From Xanthomonas campestris pv. badrii (GTDB lineage: Bacteria; Pseudomonadota; Gammaproteobacteria; Xanthomonadales; Xanthomonadaceae): 64,000 nt of DNA. This document shows positions 45,975 to 55,897 of this stretch, piece by piece. The stretch covers positions 3,844,001-3,908,000 of the forward strand of contig NZ_CP051651.1 of the NCBI RefSeq assembly GCF_012848175.1. Direction: 5' to 3'. Position numbers and translations under genes: made by a program. Each line of letters opens with the position of its first letter. The first letter of the stretch is position 1. Under the pieces are notes generated by a model. That model was not told the origin of the DNA. It was given only the letters and a program-made list of their open reading frames with translations, and did not search any database.

Positions 45975-46010
45975 CGCCTGCCCTGCGCAAGCAGCCGGGG
46001 CAGGCGTGTT
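45975..46010 (+). terminator. Probable terminator after yqeY
   Basis: Arms CGCCTGCCC (45975-45983) and GGGCAGGCG (45998-46006) with a 14-nt loop are followed by TGTTGCGTT. The stem is strong but the U-tract is poor, so termination is likely incomplete. Confidence 0.5.
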
Positions 46011-46146
46011 GCGTTGGAAGTCACAGTGACAGTGACAGTGGCAGCGCTGCTGGCTGGCATCGCTGACCAGGCAGCACCAGGCTGGCGCTGGCGTCGCATC
46101 GAAACCGGAATGCGTCGGAACGCTATCCGGTGAGCCAGCAGTAGCG

Positions 46147-46181
46147 GCATCAGCACGCTAGGATCACTGGCGTGCTGATGC
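46147..46181. other. Perfect 12-bp inverted repeat in a gene-free stretch
   Basis: GCATCAGCACGC and its exact complement flank an 11-nt spacer. No U-tract follows on either strand. It could be an operator, an RNA hairpin or a small mobile-element remnant. Confidence 0.4.
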
Positions 46182-46606
46182 GCCTGCCGGCGCCTGCTTC
46201 GCTTCAAAGCCAGCATTCTCAAGCGACATACCGTAGAGCCGAGCGTTCCGGTAGCCGCGCTCATATGGCTGCAACGCCACGCCGTCCTGTCAGGCTCGCC
46301 GCCTCTGCGCATTCGAGAGGACGTTCGCATGTCCCTATCCAAGCGCAGCCACTGCCAGCCCGCTTGCAGCACGACCGATCGCAGTGCTGGGACTGCCTGC
46401 GCAACAACGCCACATCGGGCACACCCATCACGCGTTGCGCTCGATGTCTCGACTCGCGCGCGAACGCAGCTGCCACTTTTCACCGCACCTTCGATCCGGC
46501 CCTGTTAGAACGGTGACGCCAGCGCAGGCGCGGGCCAGGCACTCCGCATACCGGTCTGGCTCCATGCCACCTGCGTCAGCGACGGTATGCGCCAAGGATC
46601 TCGCCG

Positions 46607-47563
46607 GTGACGACGCTTTCCACCGAATACTTGCAAAAGCATCTGGGCCGCCTGCAGCGCAGTCTGCCGATGGCGCTGTTCAACCGGTTTCTCGAAATCG
46701 ACGTGATGACGCAGGCCGCTTCGTTGTCGTTCTATGCGCTGCTGTCGCTGGCGCCGTTGCTGGTCTTGCTGCTGTGGCTGACCGCCTCGCTGTATCCACC
46801 GGCACAGGAAGCGCTGGTGCAACAGATCGCGCAACTGGCAGGTGGTAGCGCCGCCGAGGTGGCCGACACGGTGATCCGCAATGCCACCGACCAGCCCGGC
46901 GTCGGCTCGCTGGCCGGGCTGTGGAGCACGCTGCTGCTGTTCATCGGTGCCACCGCGGTGTTTGCGCAATTGCAGAACGCGCTGAACCTGATCTTCCGCA
47001 CCGATAAGCAGCGCCTGGACGGCATCATGGCGTGGCTGAAGAAACGCGTCTTTTCCTTTGGGGTGATCCTGGCACTGGGCTTTCTGCTGATCGTGTCGAT
47101 GATCGCCACCACCGCCCTGCAGGTAGTGTTCGCGCGGCTGCCGTCGGTACTGCCGGCGGTGGGCTATGTGACCACGCTGGCGCTGTACTCGGTGGCGTTC
47201 GCGTTTCTGTACCGCTACCTGCCCGATCGCACCGTCAACTGGCGGCAGGCCTTCGTCGGCGGCGTCATCACCGCCCTGCTGTTCGCGCTGGGCCGCTATG
47301 CCATCGGCGTGTACATCGCCAAGGCCGCGCCGGGCAGCGCCTACGGCTCGATGGGCACCCTGGTCATCCTGCTGGTGTGGATGTACTACGCCTCGGTGGT
47401 GTTCTTCGTCGGCGCCTTGCTGACTGCGGTCATCGACGAGCGCGTGCGCTCGCACCGCAAGCTGCGCGAGGCCGGCGTGGACCCGGATCACCCGCCCGAG
47501 GCCATCGCCACGCCAGTGGCGGCAGGCGTCCCCACGCTGCCGGACACACCTGCGCGCAGCTGA
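46607..47563 (+). CDS. YihY/BrkB family inner-membrane protein
   Basis: 318 residues from a GTG start with AAGGA upstream. Six hydrophobic segments are visible, with the family signatures AASLSFYALLSLAPLLVLLL, WSTLLLFIGATAVFAQLQNA and GSMGTLVILLVWMYYASVVF. The family was once thought to be ribonuclease BN, but that activity belongs to another protein and the role is unknown. The acidic C-terminal tail is cytoplasmic. It sits between yqeY and dnaG, where many relatives have dnaG directly. Confidence 0.9.
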   Translation: MTTLSTEYLQKHLGRLQRSLPMALFNRFLEIDVMTQAASLSFYALLSLAPLLVLLLWLTASLYPPAQEALVQQIAQLAGGSAAEVADTVIRNATDQPGVGSLAGLWSTLLLFIGATAVFAQLQNALNLIFRTDKQRLDGIMAWLKKRVFSFGVILALGFLLIVSMIATTALQVVFARLPSVLPAVGYVTTLALYSVAFAFLYRYLPDRTVNWRQAFVGGVITALLFALGRYAIGVYIAKAAPGSAYGSMGTLVILLVWMYYASVVFFVGALLTAVIDERVRSHRKLREAGVDPDHPPEAIATPVAAGVPTLPDTPARS

Positions 47564-47639
47564 CCCGGCGAAGGTGCGCTGATGCCTCTGGCGGCCGGCC
47601 GGCGCAGGCTGGCGCTGGCGGCTGGGATATCCTAGCGGG

Positions 47640-49397
47640 ATGGCCCGCATCCCCGACGCATTCATCGACGAACTGCTTGCACGTACCGACATCGTCGAGA
47701 TCGTGGGCGGCCGCGTGCCGCTCAAGCGCCAGGGCAAGGAGTATTCGGCGCGCTGCCCGTTCCACGACGAACGCTCGGCCTCGTTCACGGTCTCGCCGAC
47801 CAAGCAGTTCTATCACTGCTTCGGCTGCGGCGCGCATGGCACGGCGATCAGCTTCCTGATGAATTACGACCGCCTCGAGTTTCTCGATGCGGTCGACGAG
47901 CTGGCCAAGCGCGCCGGCATGGAGATTCCGCGCGAGACCCAGCAACGCACCCCGCAACAGCAGGACGACAGCCGCGAGCTGTACTCGGCGCTGGAGGCGG
48001 CGACCAAGTTCTTCCAGCGCCAACTCGAAGGCAACGCACGCGCCGCCGAGTACCTGGACGGACGCGGCGTGGATGCGGAGAACCGCGCGCGGTTCCAGAT
48101 CGGCTATGCACCCGATGGCTACAGCGCATTGAAGGACACCCTGGGCACCGATGCGCGTCGCATGAGCGTACTGGAACGTGCCGGGCTGTTTTCCAAGAAC
48201 GACCGCGGCCATGTCTACGACAAGTTCCGCGACCGGGTGATGTTCCCGATCTTCGACCGCCGTGGCCGCGTCATTGCCTTCGGCGGCCGCATCCTGGGCG
48301 CGCCGGCCGATGGCCGCGACCCGGGCCCGAAGTACCTCAATTCGCCGGAAACCGCGCTGTTCCATAAGGGCCGCGAGTTGTACGGCCTGTGGCAGGTGCG
48401 CCAGGCCAACCAGAAGATCGAACGGCTGATCGTGGTGGAGGGCTACATGGACGTGGTCTCGCTGTTCCAGTTCGGCGTCACCCAGGCGGTGGCCACGCTG
48501 GGCACGGCCACCACGCCCGAACATGCCGAGCTGCTGTTCCGCAATGCGCCGGATGTTTACTTCTGTTTCGACGGCGACAACGCCGGGCGCAAGGCCGGCT
48601 GGCGCGCGCTCGAGTCGGTGCTGCCGCGCATGAAGGACGGCCGCCAGGCGTTCTTCCTGTTCCTGCCCGACGGCGAAGACCCGGACACCATCGTGCGCAA
48701 GGAAGGCGCGCAGGCCTTCGATACGCGCCTGAAACAGGCCACGCCGCTGTCGCAGTTCTTCTTCGACGAGATCTCGCGGCAGATCAACCTGCACACACTC
48801 GACGGCAAGGCGCGCCTGGCCGAACGCGCCAAACCGATGCTGGCGCAGATACCCGAAGGCGCGTTCGGCGATCTGATGCGGCAGGAACTGGCGCGCATGA
48901 CCGGCGTGGGTGCCTCGCCCAGTTCGCCCGGCCACGGCGCCACGCCGCAGGCCCGCGTGCCCGCGCGGGTCGGCGCACCGGTGCAGCGGCGCAGCCTGGT
49001 GCGCGCGGCCATCGCGATCCTGCTGCAGCAGCCCTCGCTGGCGATGAGCCTGGAGGGCCAACACAACTTCGCTGGCCTGCGCCTGCCTGGAATCGAGTTG
49101 TTGATGGAACTGCTGGCTTTGGTGCGGCAGCGCCCCGAAATCAGCACCGGCGCGCTGTTGGAGCACTTTGCCGAACGCGAGGAACAAGCCGCCCTGCAGA
49201 AGCTGGCCGCGCAGGTGCTGCCAGGCGACGAGCAGAGCTGGGCGATCGAGTTGCACGACGCCATGGCCCAGCTCGACCGGCAACTGCTGCAGCAACGCCT
49301 GGAAGAATTGCAGGCCAAGCAACGTGCGCAGGGCCTGGACGACACGGATAAATACGAACTGCGCGAACTGCTGCGCCTGCGTCCCGGCGCGCGCTGA
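47640..49397 (+). CDS. dnaG: DNA primase DnaG
   Basis: 585 residues. It makes RNA primers at the replication fork. The CHC2 zinc site is C39, H42, C60 and C63. The Toprim core has the catalytic Glu in VVEGYMDV and the acidic motif FDGDNAG. The C-terminal helicase-binding domain, which binds DnaB, covers about the last 150 residues. An Ala/Pro/Gly-rich linker (ASPSSPGHGATPQARVPARV) separates it from the core. The gene is intact; rpoD, often next in this region, is not seen. Confidence 0.97.
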   Translation: MARIPDAFIDELLARTDIVEIVGGRVPLKRQGKEYSARCPFHDERSASFTVSPTKQFYHCFGCGAHGTAISFLMNYDRLEFLDAVDELAKRAGMEIPRETQQRTPQQQDDSRELYSALEAATKFFQRQLEGNARAAEYLDGRGVDAENRARFQIGYAPDGYSALKDTLGTDARRMSVLERAGLFSKNDRGHVYDKFRDRVMFPIFDRRGRVIAFGGRILGAPADGRDPGPKYLNSPETALFHKGRELYGLWQVRQANQKIERLIVVEGYMDVVSLFQFGVTQAVATLGTATTPEHAELLFRNAPDVYFCFDGDNAGRKAGWRALESVLPRMKDGRQAFFLFLPDGEDPDTIVRKEGAQAFDTRLKQATPLSQFFFDEISRQINLHTLDGKARLAERAKPMLAQIPEGAFGDLMRQELARMTGVGASPSSPGHGATPQARVPARVGAPVQRRSLVRAAIAILLQQPSLAMSLEGQHNFAGLRLPGIELLMELLALVRQRPEISTGALLEHFAEREEQAALQKLAAQVLPGDEQSWAIELHDAMAQLDRQLLQQRLEELQAKQRAQGLDDTDKYELRELLRLRPGAR

Positions 49398-49441
49398 TCA
49401 CCCAGCGCTCCGCCCTCACGTTACCGATGGCTGCCGCATGC

Positions 49442-50653
49442 TCATAGATCCTTGAACAAGGTCTTGGCCATCGATTCGACCGACATGCCGACGGCCTCGA
49501 TCTTGTCGACATCAACCAGCGCCGCCTGGCCGGCATGCGCAACCAACCGGTCGATCAGGTCATCGCGCGCCTGGGTGGCATCCACACTCTGCGTCTGTGG
49601 CGTCACCGGCACCGGTGTCAGCCATTCGGCGATCAATGCCTGATAGGCGGTGGTGTGCTGATGTGCCATCTGCTCGAGAAATTGCACGATGGTGGTGGGG
49701 ATGCCGGTCAGGGTGCCGCTTAGCGGCTGATTGTTGATCTGCTGGTAGCTCACCGTGGACGCCACCGCGTTGGCGATGGCCACATCGACCAAGACGTCGA
49801 TTTCCTCGATCGGCATGTTGCGATAAAGCGTCTTGATCTGGCCGAGCATCGGCACGGCCCAGGCATGGGGCACGCAATCGAGCGTATTCCACAGATCCAC
49901 GTTCCATCGCTGATACGGCGCGGCCCCCGCCGGTGGCGGGGGCAATGCCTGCGCGCACAACGCTGCAAATGCACCGTTGCCGGGAGTAGCGCCGGCCGTG
50001 GGGTAACAATGCACCGCGTTGAAATTGTCCAGCTTGCCATTGGTTTTCAGCCAGGTCGCCAAGGTGGGCGATAGCGCGCCCCCCAGGCTATGCCCGGCGA
50101 AGATCACCGTGGCCTTGCTGCCATCCAGCGATTGCAGGAATTCCAGCAATCCGGTGTCCGGTGCCAGCGCGGAGGGTGGGCTCACCATGTTGAGCAGATG
50201 CCACACGCCCGTCGCCGCTCCCATCGAGATGACGGCGCTTCCCGGCTTGATTGGCTTTTTTGCGGCGACCGGAGCGGTGCCAAGCAGCGGCGAATAGCTC
50301 GTAAAGTCCACCACCGAGGAAACGTCGAAGTCTTCGCTGAACCAGTCGTAGAGCGACTCTGGATTGGTGGCGCTCAGTGCCACGACATACGCTTCGCCGA
50401 TGCCGGGCATGGCGTCGGTATGGGCGACATACATCGCATTGCCCGACAGCGACGAATTGGGCGCTTGCCAGACCTGAGGCCCCCAGACCAGCTGCCAATC
50501 GCCGATTCTGTCCTGGCAGTCGGCCGATGCCAGTGTCTGCAACAACGTGGTCTGGTAATCCGCTTGCAACGCTGGCTGGCTGCCCTTGCGATCCCCCACC
50601 CAATTGGCAAGCGTGGAGAGCGCGAACGTCTGCTGATATTGGTCGTAACGCAT
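49442..50653 (-). CDS. Lipase-like alpha/beta-hydrolase (class 3 lipase type)
   Basis: 403 residues without a signal peptide. The nucleophile elbow GHSLGGALSP has Ser189, and the preceding VIFA strand and following helix fit the class 3 lipase fold. A catalytic Asp and His are probably supplied by the NTLDCVPHAW region and further on. The substrate is unknown. AAAGGAG lies before the ATG at 50653. It is convergent with dnaG. Confidence 0.8.
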   Translation of the reverse strand: MRYDQYQQTFALSTLANWVGDRKGSQPALQADYQTTLLQTLASADCQDRIGDWQLVWGPQVWQAPNSSLSGNAMYVAHTDAMPGIGEAYVVALSATNPESLYDWFSEDFDVSSVVDFTSYSPLLGTAPVAAKKPIKPGSAVISMGAATGVWHLLNMVSPPSALAPDTGLLEFLQSLDGSKATVIFAGHSLGGALSPTLATWLKTNGKLDNFNAVHCYPTAGATPGNGAFAALCAQALPPPPAGAAPYQRWNVDLWNTLDCVPHAWAVPMLGQIKTLYRNMPIEEIDVLVDVAIANAVASTVSYQQINNQPLSGTLTGIPTTIVQFLEQMAHQHTTAYQALIAEWLTPVPVTPQTQSVDATQARDDLIDRLVAHAGQAALVDVDKIEAVGMSVESMAKTLFKDL

Positions 50654-50959
50654 GCAATGACTCCTTTCCCTGGCGTTGCGTGGACACGCGAGCACACACG
50701 AGCGCAGCGGCTGCCTGCGCACTCGGAATCTAGCAAGGATTCGCGCGCGTGGATGTCGGCTACAGCGCACTTTCAAGCCGTGGCACAGAGCGAACCTGGC
50801 GCTGCCACCGTCGTGCCCGCTGGCCGCTTGCGGACTGACGCAGCAGCACGCCCATGCGGGAACCGGGCGCACTACCGTGCCGGGCCACACGCAGTCACAG
50901 CAGTGAACTGACCTCTACAATGGCAGTCCGTTGGGTCGCTTCCCCCTCAAGTACACACG
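50654..50959. other. Divergent intergenic region
   Basis: 306 bp between the lipase-like gene and the symporter gene. No ORF is convincing. The region should hold both promoters, but no clear -10/-35 pair or operator was found. Confidence 0.5.
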
Positions 50960-51964
50960 ATGATCAAACACTGGCTGGCGCGGTTGCGCATCGATCCCTT
51001 CACCCTCGCGCTGCTGTGCACGGTCACGCTCGCCTCGCTGCTGCCGGTGTCCGGTACCGCTGCTGCGGTCATGGACGATGTCACCGACGTGGCGATCGCC
51101 GCACTGTTCTTCCTGCATGGCGCGCGGCTGTCGCGCGAGGCGGTCAAGGCCGGCGCGCTGCACTGGCGGCTGCATCTGGTGATCCTGGCCTGCACCTTCG
51201 TGCTGTTTCCGCTGCTCGGGCTGCTGCTCAAGCCGCTGGCGCATGTGGCACTGACACCGGAGCTGTACATCGGCGTGCTGTTCCTGTGCGCGCTGCCATC
51301 CACCGTGCAGTCCTCGATTGCGTTCACCTCGATGGCGCGCGGCAATGTCCCGGCCGCGGTCTGCGCGGCCTCGCTTTCCAGCCTGCTGGGGGTGTTCTTC
51401 ACTCCGCTGCTGATGGGCGCGATGGTCGGCAGCCAGGGCGCAATGGCGCATCCGGCCGAAGCGATCGGCAAGATCCTGCTGCAATTGCTGGTGCCGTTCC
51501 TGGCCGGCCATTTCCTGCGCCCTTGGATCGGCGGCTGGGTGGAACGGCATCGGGCGGTGCTGCGTTACACCGACCAGGCCACCATCCTGCTGGTGGTCTA
51601 TACCGCCTTCAGCGCGTCGGTGAACGAAGGGCTGTGGCAGAAGACCCCGTTGCCGGCCCTGCTTGCGGTGATCGGCGTGGCAGCCCTGTTGCTGGCGATG
51701 GCGATGGTCTCGATCACCTTCCTTGCGCGGCGCCTGCACTTCAACCGCGAAGACGAGATCGCCATCGTGTTCTGCGGCTCGAAAAAAAGCCTGGCCACCG
51801 GCGTACCGATGGCCAAGGTGATGTTCGCCGGTGGCGGGCTGGGCGCGATCGTGCTGCCGATCATGCTGTATCACCAGGTGCAGCTGATCGTCTGCGCGTT
51901 CGTGGCAGCGCGGTATGCGCGCAACGCTCCAGGCGATGCACCGCCGCAGCCCGGCAAGCGCTAG
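50960..51964 (+). CDS. Bile acid:sodium symporter-family carrier
   Basis: 334 residues with about ten hydrophobic helices. It belongs to the SBF-like branch: VMDDVTDVAIAALFFLHGAR near helix 2, ALPSTVQSSIAFTSMARGNV in the first crossing motif and FCGSKKSLATGVPMAKVMFA in the second. Bacterial members transport organic anions with sodium; the substrate is unknown. The frame starts at the first ATG and has no strong ribosome-binding site. Confidence 0.85.
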   Translation: MIKHWLARLRIDPFTLALLCTVTLASLLPVSGTAAAVMDDVTDVAIAALFFLHGARLSREAVKAGALHWRLHLVILACTFVLFPLLGLLLKPLAHVALTPELYIGVLFLCALPSTVQSSIAFTSMARGNVPAAVCAASLSSLLGVFFTPLLMGAMVGSQGAMAHPAEAIGKILLQLLVPFLAGHFLRPWIGGWVERHRAVLRYTDQATILLVVYTAFSASVNEGLWQKTPLPALLAVIGVAALLLAMAMVSITFLARRLHFNREDEIAIVFCGSKKSLATGVPMAKVMFAGGGLGAIVLPIMLYHQVQLIVCAFVAARYARNAPGDAPPQPGKR

Positions 51965-52197
51965 CCGGCGCATCGCGCTCGCCTGCTGGCGAGCGCCGGG
52001 ACCAGGCAGCCGCAAGGTACAGCTGCGCATCCTCGTTCCCTCCTGAGACTAATACCCCGCCGACATACGCTCGGCGTGACAGCAGTTCGCATCGCCCGCG
52101 TTGGCCGACATCCCGACAGCTCACACTTTCGGACCTGCAGTGACGCGCCGCAACCCGGTTCGACGCTGCGTTCGACGTTTGTCACACAGAGGTGTCC

Positions 52198-53769
52198 ATG
52201 GCTGTCTCGTTGCGTTCGCCGTCTCCTGCGCTCTGTGCGCTCTTTCTGTCGCTGGCGACACTGAGCGCCTGCGAGAAAACCACGCCAGCCGCGCCGCCGC
52301 GTCAGGCCGCCACGCCTTCAGCCGCGCCGGCCGGCATCGACTGGAACGAAGGTCACGTCGAAAAGGCTTTCGAAGAAGCCCGAAAGACCGGCAAACCGGT
52401 GCTGCTGTACTGGGGCGCGATCTGGTGCCCGCCCTGCAATCGCCTCAAGGCCACCACCTTCAAGGATCCGGCCTTCGTTGCGCAGACCCGGCGCTTCATC
52501 GCCGTGCATCTGGACGGCGACCAGGAGGAGGCGCAGCGCTGGGGCGAGCGTTTCGCAGTCAAGGGGTACCCCACCATCCTCATGCTGCGCCCGGATCGCA
52601 GCGAGATCACCCGGCTGATCGGCGACACCACGACGGCCCAGCTCATCGACAGCCTGCGCGCAGCGGCCCAGCGCACCACCAGCACCAGGCAACTGCTGGA
52701 TGTGGCGCTCAAGACCCCTGCATCGCTCACGCAGGACGATTGGGCACTGCTCGCCGGCTACAGCTGGCTCTACGACAATCAACTGGTCGATGCCAAGCAG
52801 GCCCCCGGCGTGCTGGCACGCTTGGCAAAGACAGCGCCGCAGCCGGCGTTGCAACGGCAATTCGGCCTGCTGGCGGTGCTCGCCAACAGGCAGAAGCCGG
52901 TCGCCACGCCTGCCACGCATGCCTTGCTGCAGGCGGTGATCGCCGATCCGGCCGAGGTCCGGGCCAATCTGCATGTGCTGGTCCCCGGTGCAGCCACCCT
53001 GGTGGCCTCGGCCAGCGATGATGCGCACGCGCGGGCCAAGCTGTCGGAGGCATTCAATCGGGCATTGGCGCAAGCCTATGCCGACCCCACGCTGCCGATC
53101 GTGGACCGGCTACGCACCGCGTCTGCAGTGATCGCGCTCGCACGTCTGTCTCAGGGGCAGCCCGAAGCCGCCGAGCAGCAAGAAGGGCCGCAGCCGCCGC
53201 TGCCTGCCGCCGTGGTGGAGACCGTGCATCAACGTGTGCACTGGGCCGTTGCAGCGGCCAAGACCGCCGAGGAGCGCCAATCCGCCATCGAAAGCGCGGT
53301 CGATCTACTGGTGGAGGTAGGCGACAACAGCGCGGCCGAACAGTTGCTGCTGGCCGAGTTGGGCCGCAGCAAGACGCCGTCCTATTACATGCCCTACCTG
53401 GGCCACCTGGCCGAAGAGCGCGGCGACAGCAAGACGGCGCTGTCCTGGTTCAAGAGGGCATACGCCACCCCTGGCAGCGAAGGAACGCTGGTACAGCGCG
53501 GCATGCCGTATCTGGATGCCATGATCCGCCTCAACCCAAACGATGCCGCCGCCATCGAAGCGCTTGCAGGCCAGGTGATCGGCGATCTGGCCAAGCAACC
53601 CGATGGCTATCTGCGCAAGAACCGCAGGCACTTCGACCCGGTGGGCGCATCGTTGCAGGCCTGGAGCAAACAGCACCCCGCGCAAGGCAGCGCAGTGCTG
53701 GCGCGCCTGCGGCAGAAGGCGCAGACCACCTGTGGCGGCAAGACCGATTGCGCCGCCTGGTTGGGCTAG
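52198..53769 (+). CDS. Thioredoxin-fold lipoprotein with a long helical C-terminal region
   Basis: 523 residues from the ATG at 52198 (AGAGG upstream); a GTG two codons earlier is possible. The signal peptide ends in lipobox LSAC, Cys25. A thioredoxin domain follows with the redox pair C77-P-P-C80 in WGAIWCPPC and the cis-Pro region GYPTILML. The C-terminal 350 residues are helical and TPR-like, ending with a Cys pair (TTCGGKTDCAAWLG). It is probably a periplasmic thiol reductase or chaperone. It is convergent with the heme/cytochrome oxidase genes, so a role in metal or heme protein assembly is possible but unproven. Confidence 0.82.
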   Translation: MAVSLRSPSPALCALFLSLATLSACEKTTPAAPPRQAATPSAAPAGIDWNEGHVEKAFEEARKTGKPVLLYWGAIWCPPCNRLKATTFKDPAFVAQTRRFIAVHLDGDQEEAQRWGERFAVKGYPTILMLRPDRSEITRLIGDTTTAQLIDSLRAAAQRTTSTRQLLDVALKTPASLTQDDWALLAGYSWLYDNQLVDAKQAPGVLARLAKTAPQPALQRQFGLLAVLANRQKPVATPATHALLQAVIADPAEVRANLHVLVPGAATLVASASDDAHARAKLSEAFNRALAQAYADPTLPIVDRLRTASAVIALARLSQGQPEAAEQQEGPQPPLPAAVVETVHQRVHWAVAAAKTAEERQSAIESAVDLLVEVGDNSAAEQLLLAELGRSKTPSYYMPYLGHLAEERGDSKTALSWFKRAYATPGSEGTLVQRGMPYLDAMIRLNPNDAAAIEALAGQVIGDLAKQPDGYLRKNRRHFDPVGASLQAWSKQHPAQGSAVLARLRQKAQTTCGGKTDCAAWLG

Positions 53770-53824
53770 AGCGGCAGGCGCCCAGCGCGCCTGCGCCGCG
53801 CACTGGCGGCGGCCGTAGCCGGAA

Positions 53825-54721
53825 CTAACGCACCCACGGCAACAGCAGGTGATCGACCATCAGGAAGGCGAACAACGCCATCAGATAGACGATGGAATAG
53901 CCGAACATCTTCATCGAAAACAGTTCGTCCGGCGGGTCGAGCATGCGCCAGGCGTACCAGAGGAACACCACGTTGAGCACCAGCGCACCGCCCAGGTAGA
54001 ACATGCCGCTCATGCCCACCACCACCGGCAGCACCGTCACCAGCGCCAGCAGCACCGTGTACACCAGAATCTGCTTGCGCGTATGCGGCACACCGTGGGT
54101 CACCGGCAGCATCGGGATCGCGGCCTTGGCGTAATCGGCGCGGCGGAAGATCGCCAGCGCCCAGAAATGCGGCGGGGTCCAGATGAAGATGATCAGCACC
54201 AGCAACGAGGCATTGATCCAGTCCGCGGTGGTCGGCAAGCCGGTCACCGCGGCCCATCCCAGCATCGGCGGCGTGGCGCCGGCCAGGCCGCCGATCACGA
54301 TGTTCTGCGAGGTCGCGCGCTTCAGGTAGACGGTGTAGATCACCGCATACCCGATCAGCGAGGCGAAGGTCAGCACCGCGGTGATCACATTCACCCACAC
54401 CACCAGAATGGTCATGGAGATCACGATCAGCGCGCCGGCGAACACCAATACCTGCCACGGCCGCACCTTGCCCACCACCAGCGGACGCCACGAGGTGCGC
54501 GCCATCTGCGCGTCGATCTTGGCATCGAGCAATTGGTTGATCGCCGCCGCTGCCGAGGCGGCCAGCCAGATGCCCAGAAAGCCCAGCGCGCCGGTGCGCA
54601 CCTGCACCCAGGACGGCATGCCGGGAATGGCCAGGAACATGCCCACCAGCGCGGTGAACACGATCAGTGCCACCACCTTGGGTTTGGTCAGATCCCAGTA
54701 ATCGCGTGCGCTGACGGCCAT
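53825..54721 (-). CDS. ctaB: Protoheme IX farnesyltransferase (heme O synthase)
   Basis: 298 residues from the ATG at 54721, which has GGAG 5 nt upstream; a GTG two codons before overlaps the ctaA stop. It adds a farnesyl group to heme b to make heme O. It is an inner-membrane UbiA-type prenyltransferase with about nine helices. The first Asp-rich motif is [20 protein letters not shown], and LTKPKVV and YVLVLRR-like positions fit the family. It follows ctaA with almost no gap. Confidence 0.95.
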   Translation of the reverse strand: MAVSARDYWDLTKPKVVALIVFTALVGMFLAIPGMPSWVQVRTGALGFLGIWLAASAAAAINQLLDAKIDAQMARTSWRPLVVGKVRPWQVLVFAGALIVISMTILVVWVNVITAVLTFASLIGYAVIYTVYLKRATSQNIVIGGLAGATPPMLGWAAVTGLPTTADWINASLLVLIIFIWTPPHFWALAIFRRADYAKAAIPMLPVTHGVPHTRKQILVYTVLLALVTVLPVVVGMSGMFYLGGALVLNVVFLWYAWRMLDPPDELFSMKMFGYSIVYLMALFAFLMVDHLLLPWVR

Positions 54722-54723
54722 GC

Positions 54724-55887
54724 TCACTCCGGCGCGCGCAACCGCGCCAACAGGGAGACCAGCACGAACAACAGTGCCACCGCGCCACCGTTATGCAGCA
54801 CCGAGACTTCCAGCGGCAGCGCCAGCTTCACGTTGAGCATGCCCAGCGTCACCTGCACCGCCACCAGCAGCGCCAATGCGCCTGCCCACACCCGCATGCC
54901 CGGCGAGCGCGACAAGCGCCACGCCAGCCACCACAGGTACAGCGCAGTGGCAATCGCCCACAGCCGGTGCGCCATCTGGATGGCGATCCGCGCCGCGCCA
55001 TCGAGCACGCCGCCTTCGTAATCCACGCCAATGCCGCGCCACAGTGTGAAGCCCTCGCGGAAGTCGTGCGGCGGCCACCACTGGCTGACGCAACGCGGGA
55101 AGTTGTCCGCAGACCAACTGCCGCCGCCGCACGCCAGCGCGGCGTAGTTGGCGCTGACCCAGCCACCGAGCGCGATCTGCAGGCCCAGCACCGCCACGCC
55201 CAGCCGCAGCAGCCATTTCAACCGCGAGGCGTCGGCCAGCGTGATCGGCAGGTGCGTGGCACGCCAGGCCATCCACACCAGCAGCGAGAACATCAGCATG
55301 CCGCCGAGCAGATGGCCCATCACCACGATGGGCTTGAGCAACAGCGTCACCGTCCACATGCCCAGCAGCGCCTGGAAGATCACCACCGCCAGCGTCAGCA
55401 CCGCCGCGCGCGCCAGGTCGATGTTGCTCCAGCGCAACGCCGCCAACAGCAGGATGGCCTCGCCGGCCAGCGCCACGCCCATCGCCACCCCATGCCAGCC
55501 GGACATGTACAGCGGGATCGACAACGCCACCAGCACTGCGGCCGAAACAACCTGGGCAATGCCCATGCGACGGCGGCGCGCGGCCAGCAGCGTCAGCACC
55601 AGCACCTCCACACCCAGCGCCCCGGCCAGGAAGCGGTGCACCTGCTCGCGCCAGGCCTTGTGCGACTCCAGCGGCCGGATCTTGCTGGCCACATGCGTGT
55701 TGGCTTCGTCGGTGGTCTGCGGCCAGGTCACGCGGCCGTAGCAGGTCGGCCAGTCCGGGCAGCTCATGCCGGCATCGGACAGGCGCACGAACGAACCAAA
55801 CAGGATCGTGCTCGCAGTGAACAGCGCCGCCAGCCAGGCCATGCGGTGGAAGTGACGGAACAATACCGGTGGCGCAAACAGATTCAT
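54724..55887 (-). CDS. ctaA: Heme A synthase CtaA (COX15 type)
   Basis: 387 residues with about eight membrane helices. It oxidises heme O to heme A. Signatures of the COX15 type are [20 protein letters not shown] near the N-terminus and paired histidines in the helical bundle ([36 protein letters not shown]). It lies between a small anchored protein (10 bp upstream) and ctaB in one minus-strand operon. Confidence 0.95.
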   Translation of the reverse strand: MNLFAPPVLFRHFHRMAWLAALFTASTILFGSFVRLSDAGMSCPDWPTCYGRVTWPQTTDEANTHVASKIRPLESHKAWREQVHRFLAGALGVEVLVLTLLAARRRRMGIAQVVSAAVLVALSIPLYMSGWHGVAMGVALAGEAILLLAALRWSNIDLARAAVLTLAVVIFQALLGMWTVTLLLKPIVVMGHLLGGMLMFSLLVWMAWRATHLPITLADASRLKWLLRLGVAVLGLQIALGGWVSANYAALACGGGSWSADNFPRCVSQWWPPHDFREGFTLWRGIGVDYEGGVLDGAARIAIQMAHRLWAIATALYLWWLAWRLSRSPGMRVWAGALALLVAVQVTLGMLNVKLALPLEVSVLHNGGAVALLFVLVSLLARLRAPE

Positions 55888-55897
55888 CGAAACGGGC

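Larger units (their letters stand above)
45958..46606. other. 649-bp intergenic region with structured elements
   Basis: No credible gene was found between yqeY and the YihY-family gene. A 114-codon frame at 46172-46516 has poor composition and no ribosome-binding site. Structures present are a hairpin just after yqeY (45975-46006), a triple ACAGTG run (about 46023-46040) and a perfect 12-bp inverted repeat (46147-46158 with 46170-46181). Confidence 0.6.

Noticed and set aside
46172..46516. 114-codon ORF in the yqeY-YihY gap
   Set aside because: Poor composition, no ribosome-binding site, no domain or hydrophobic pattern, and it overlaps the 12-bp inverted repeat.
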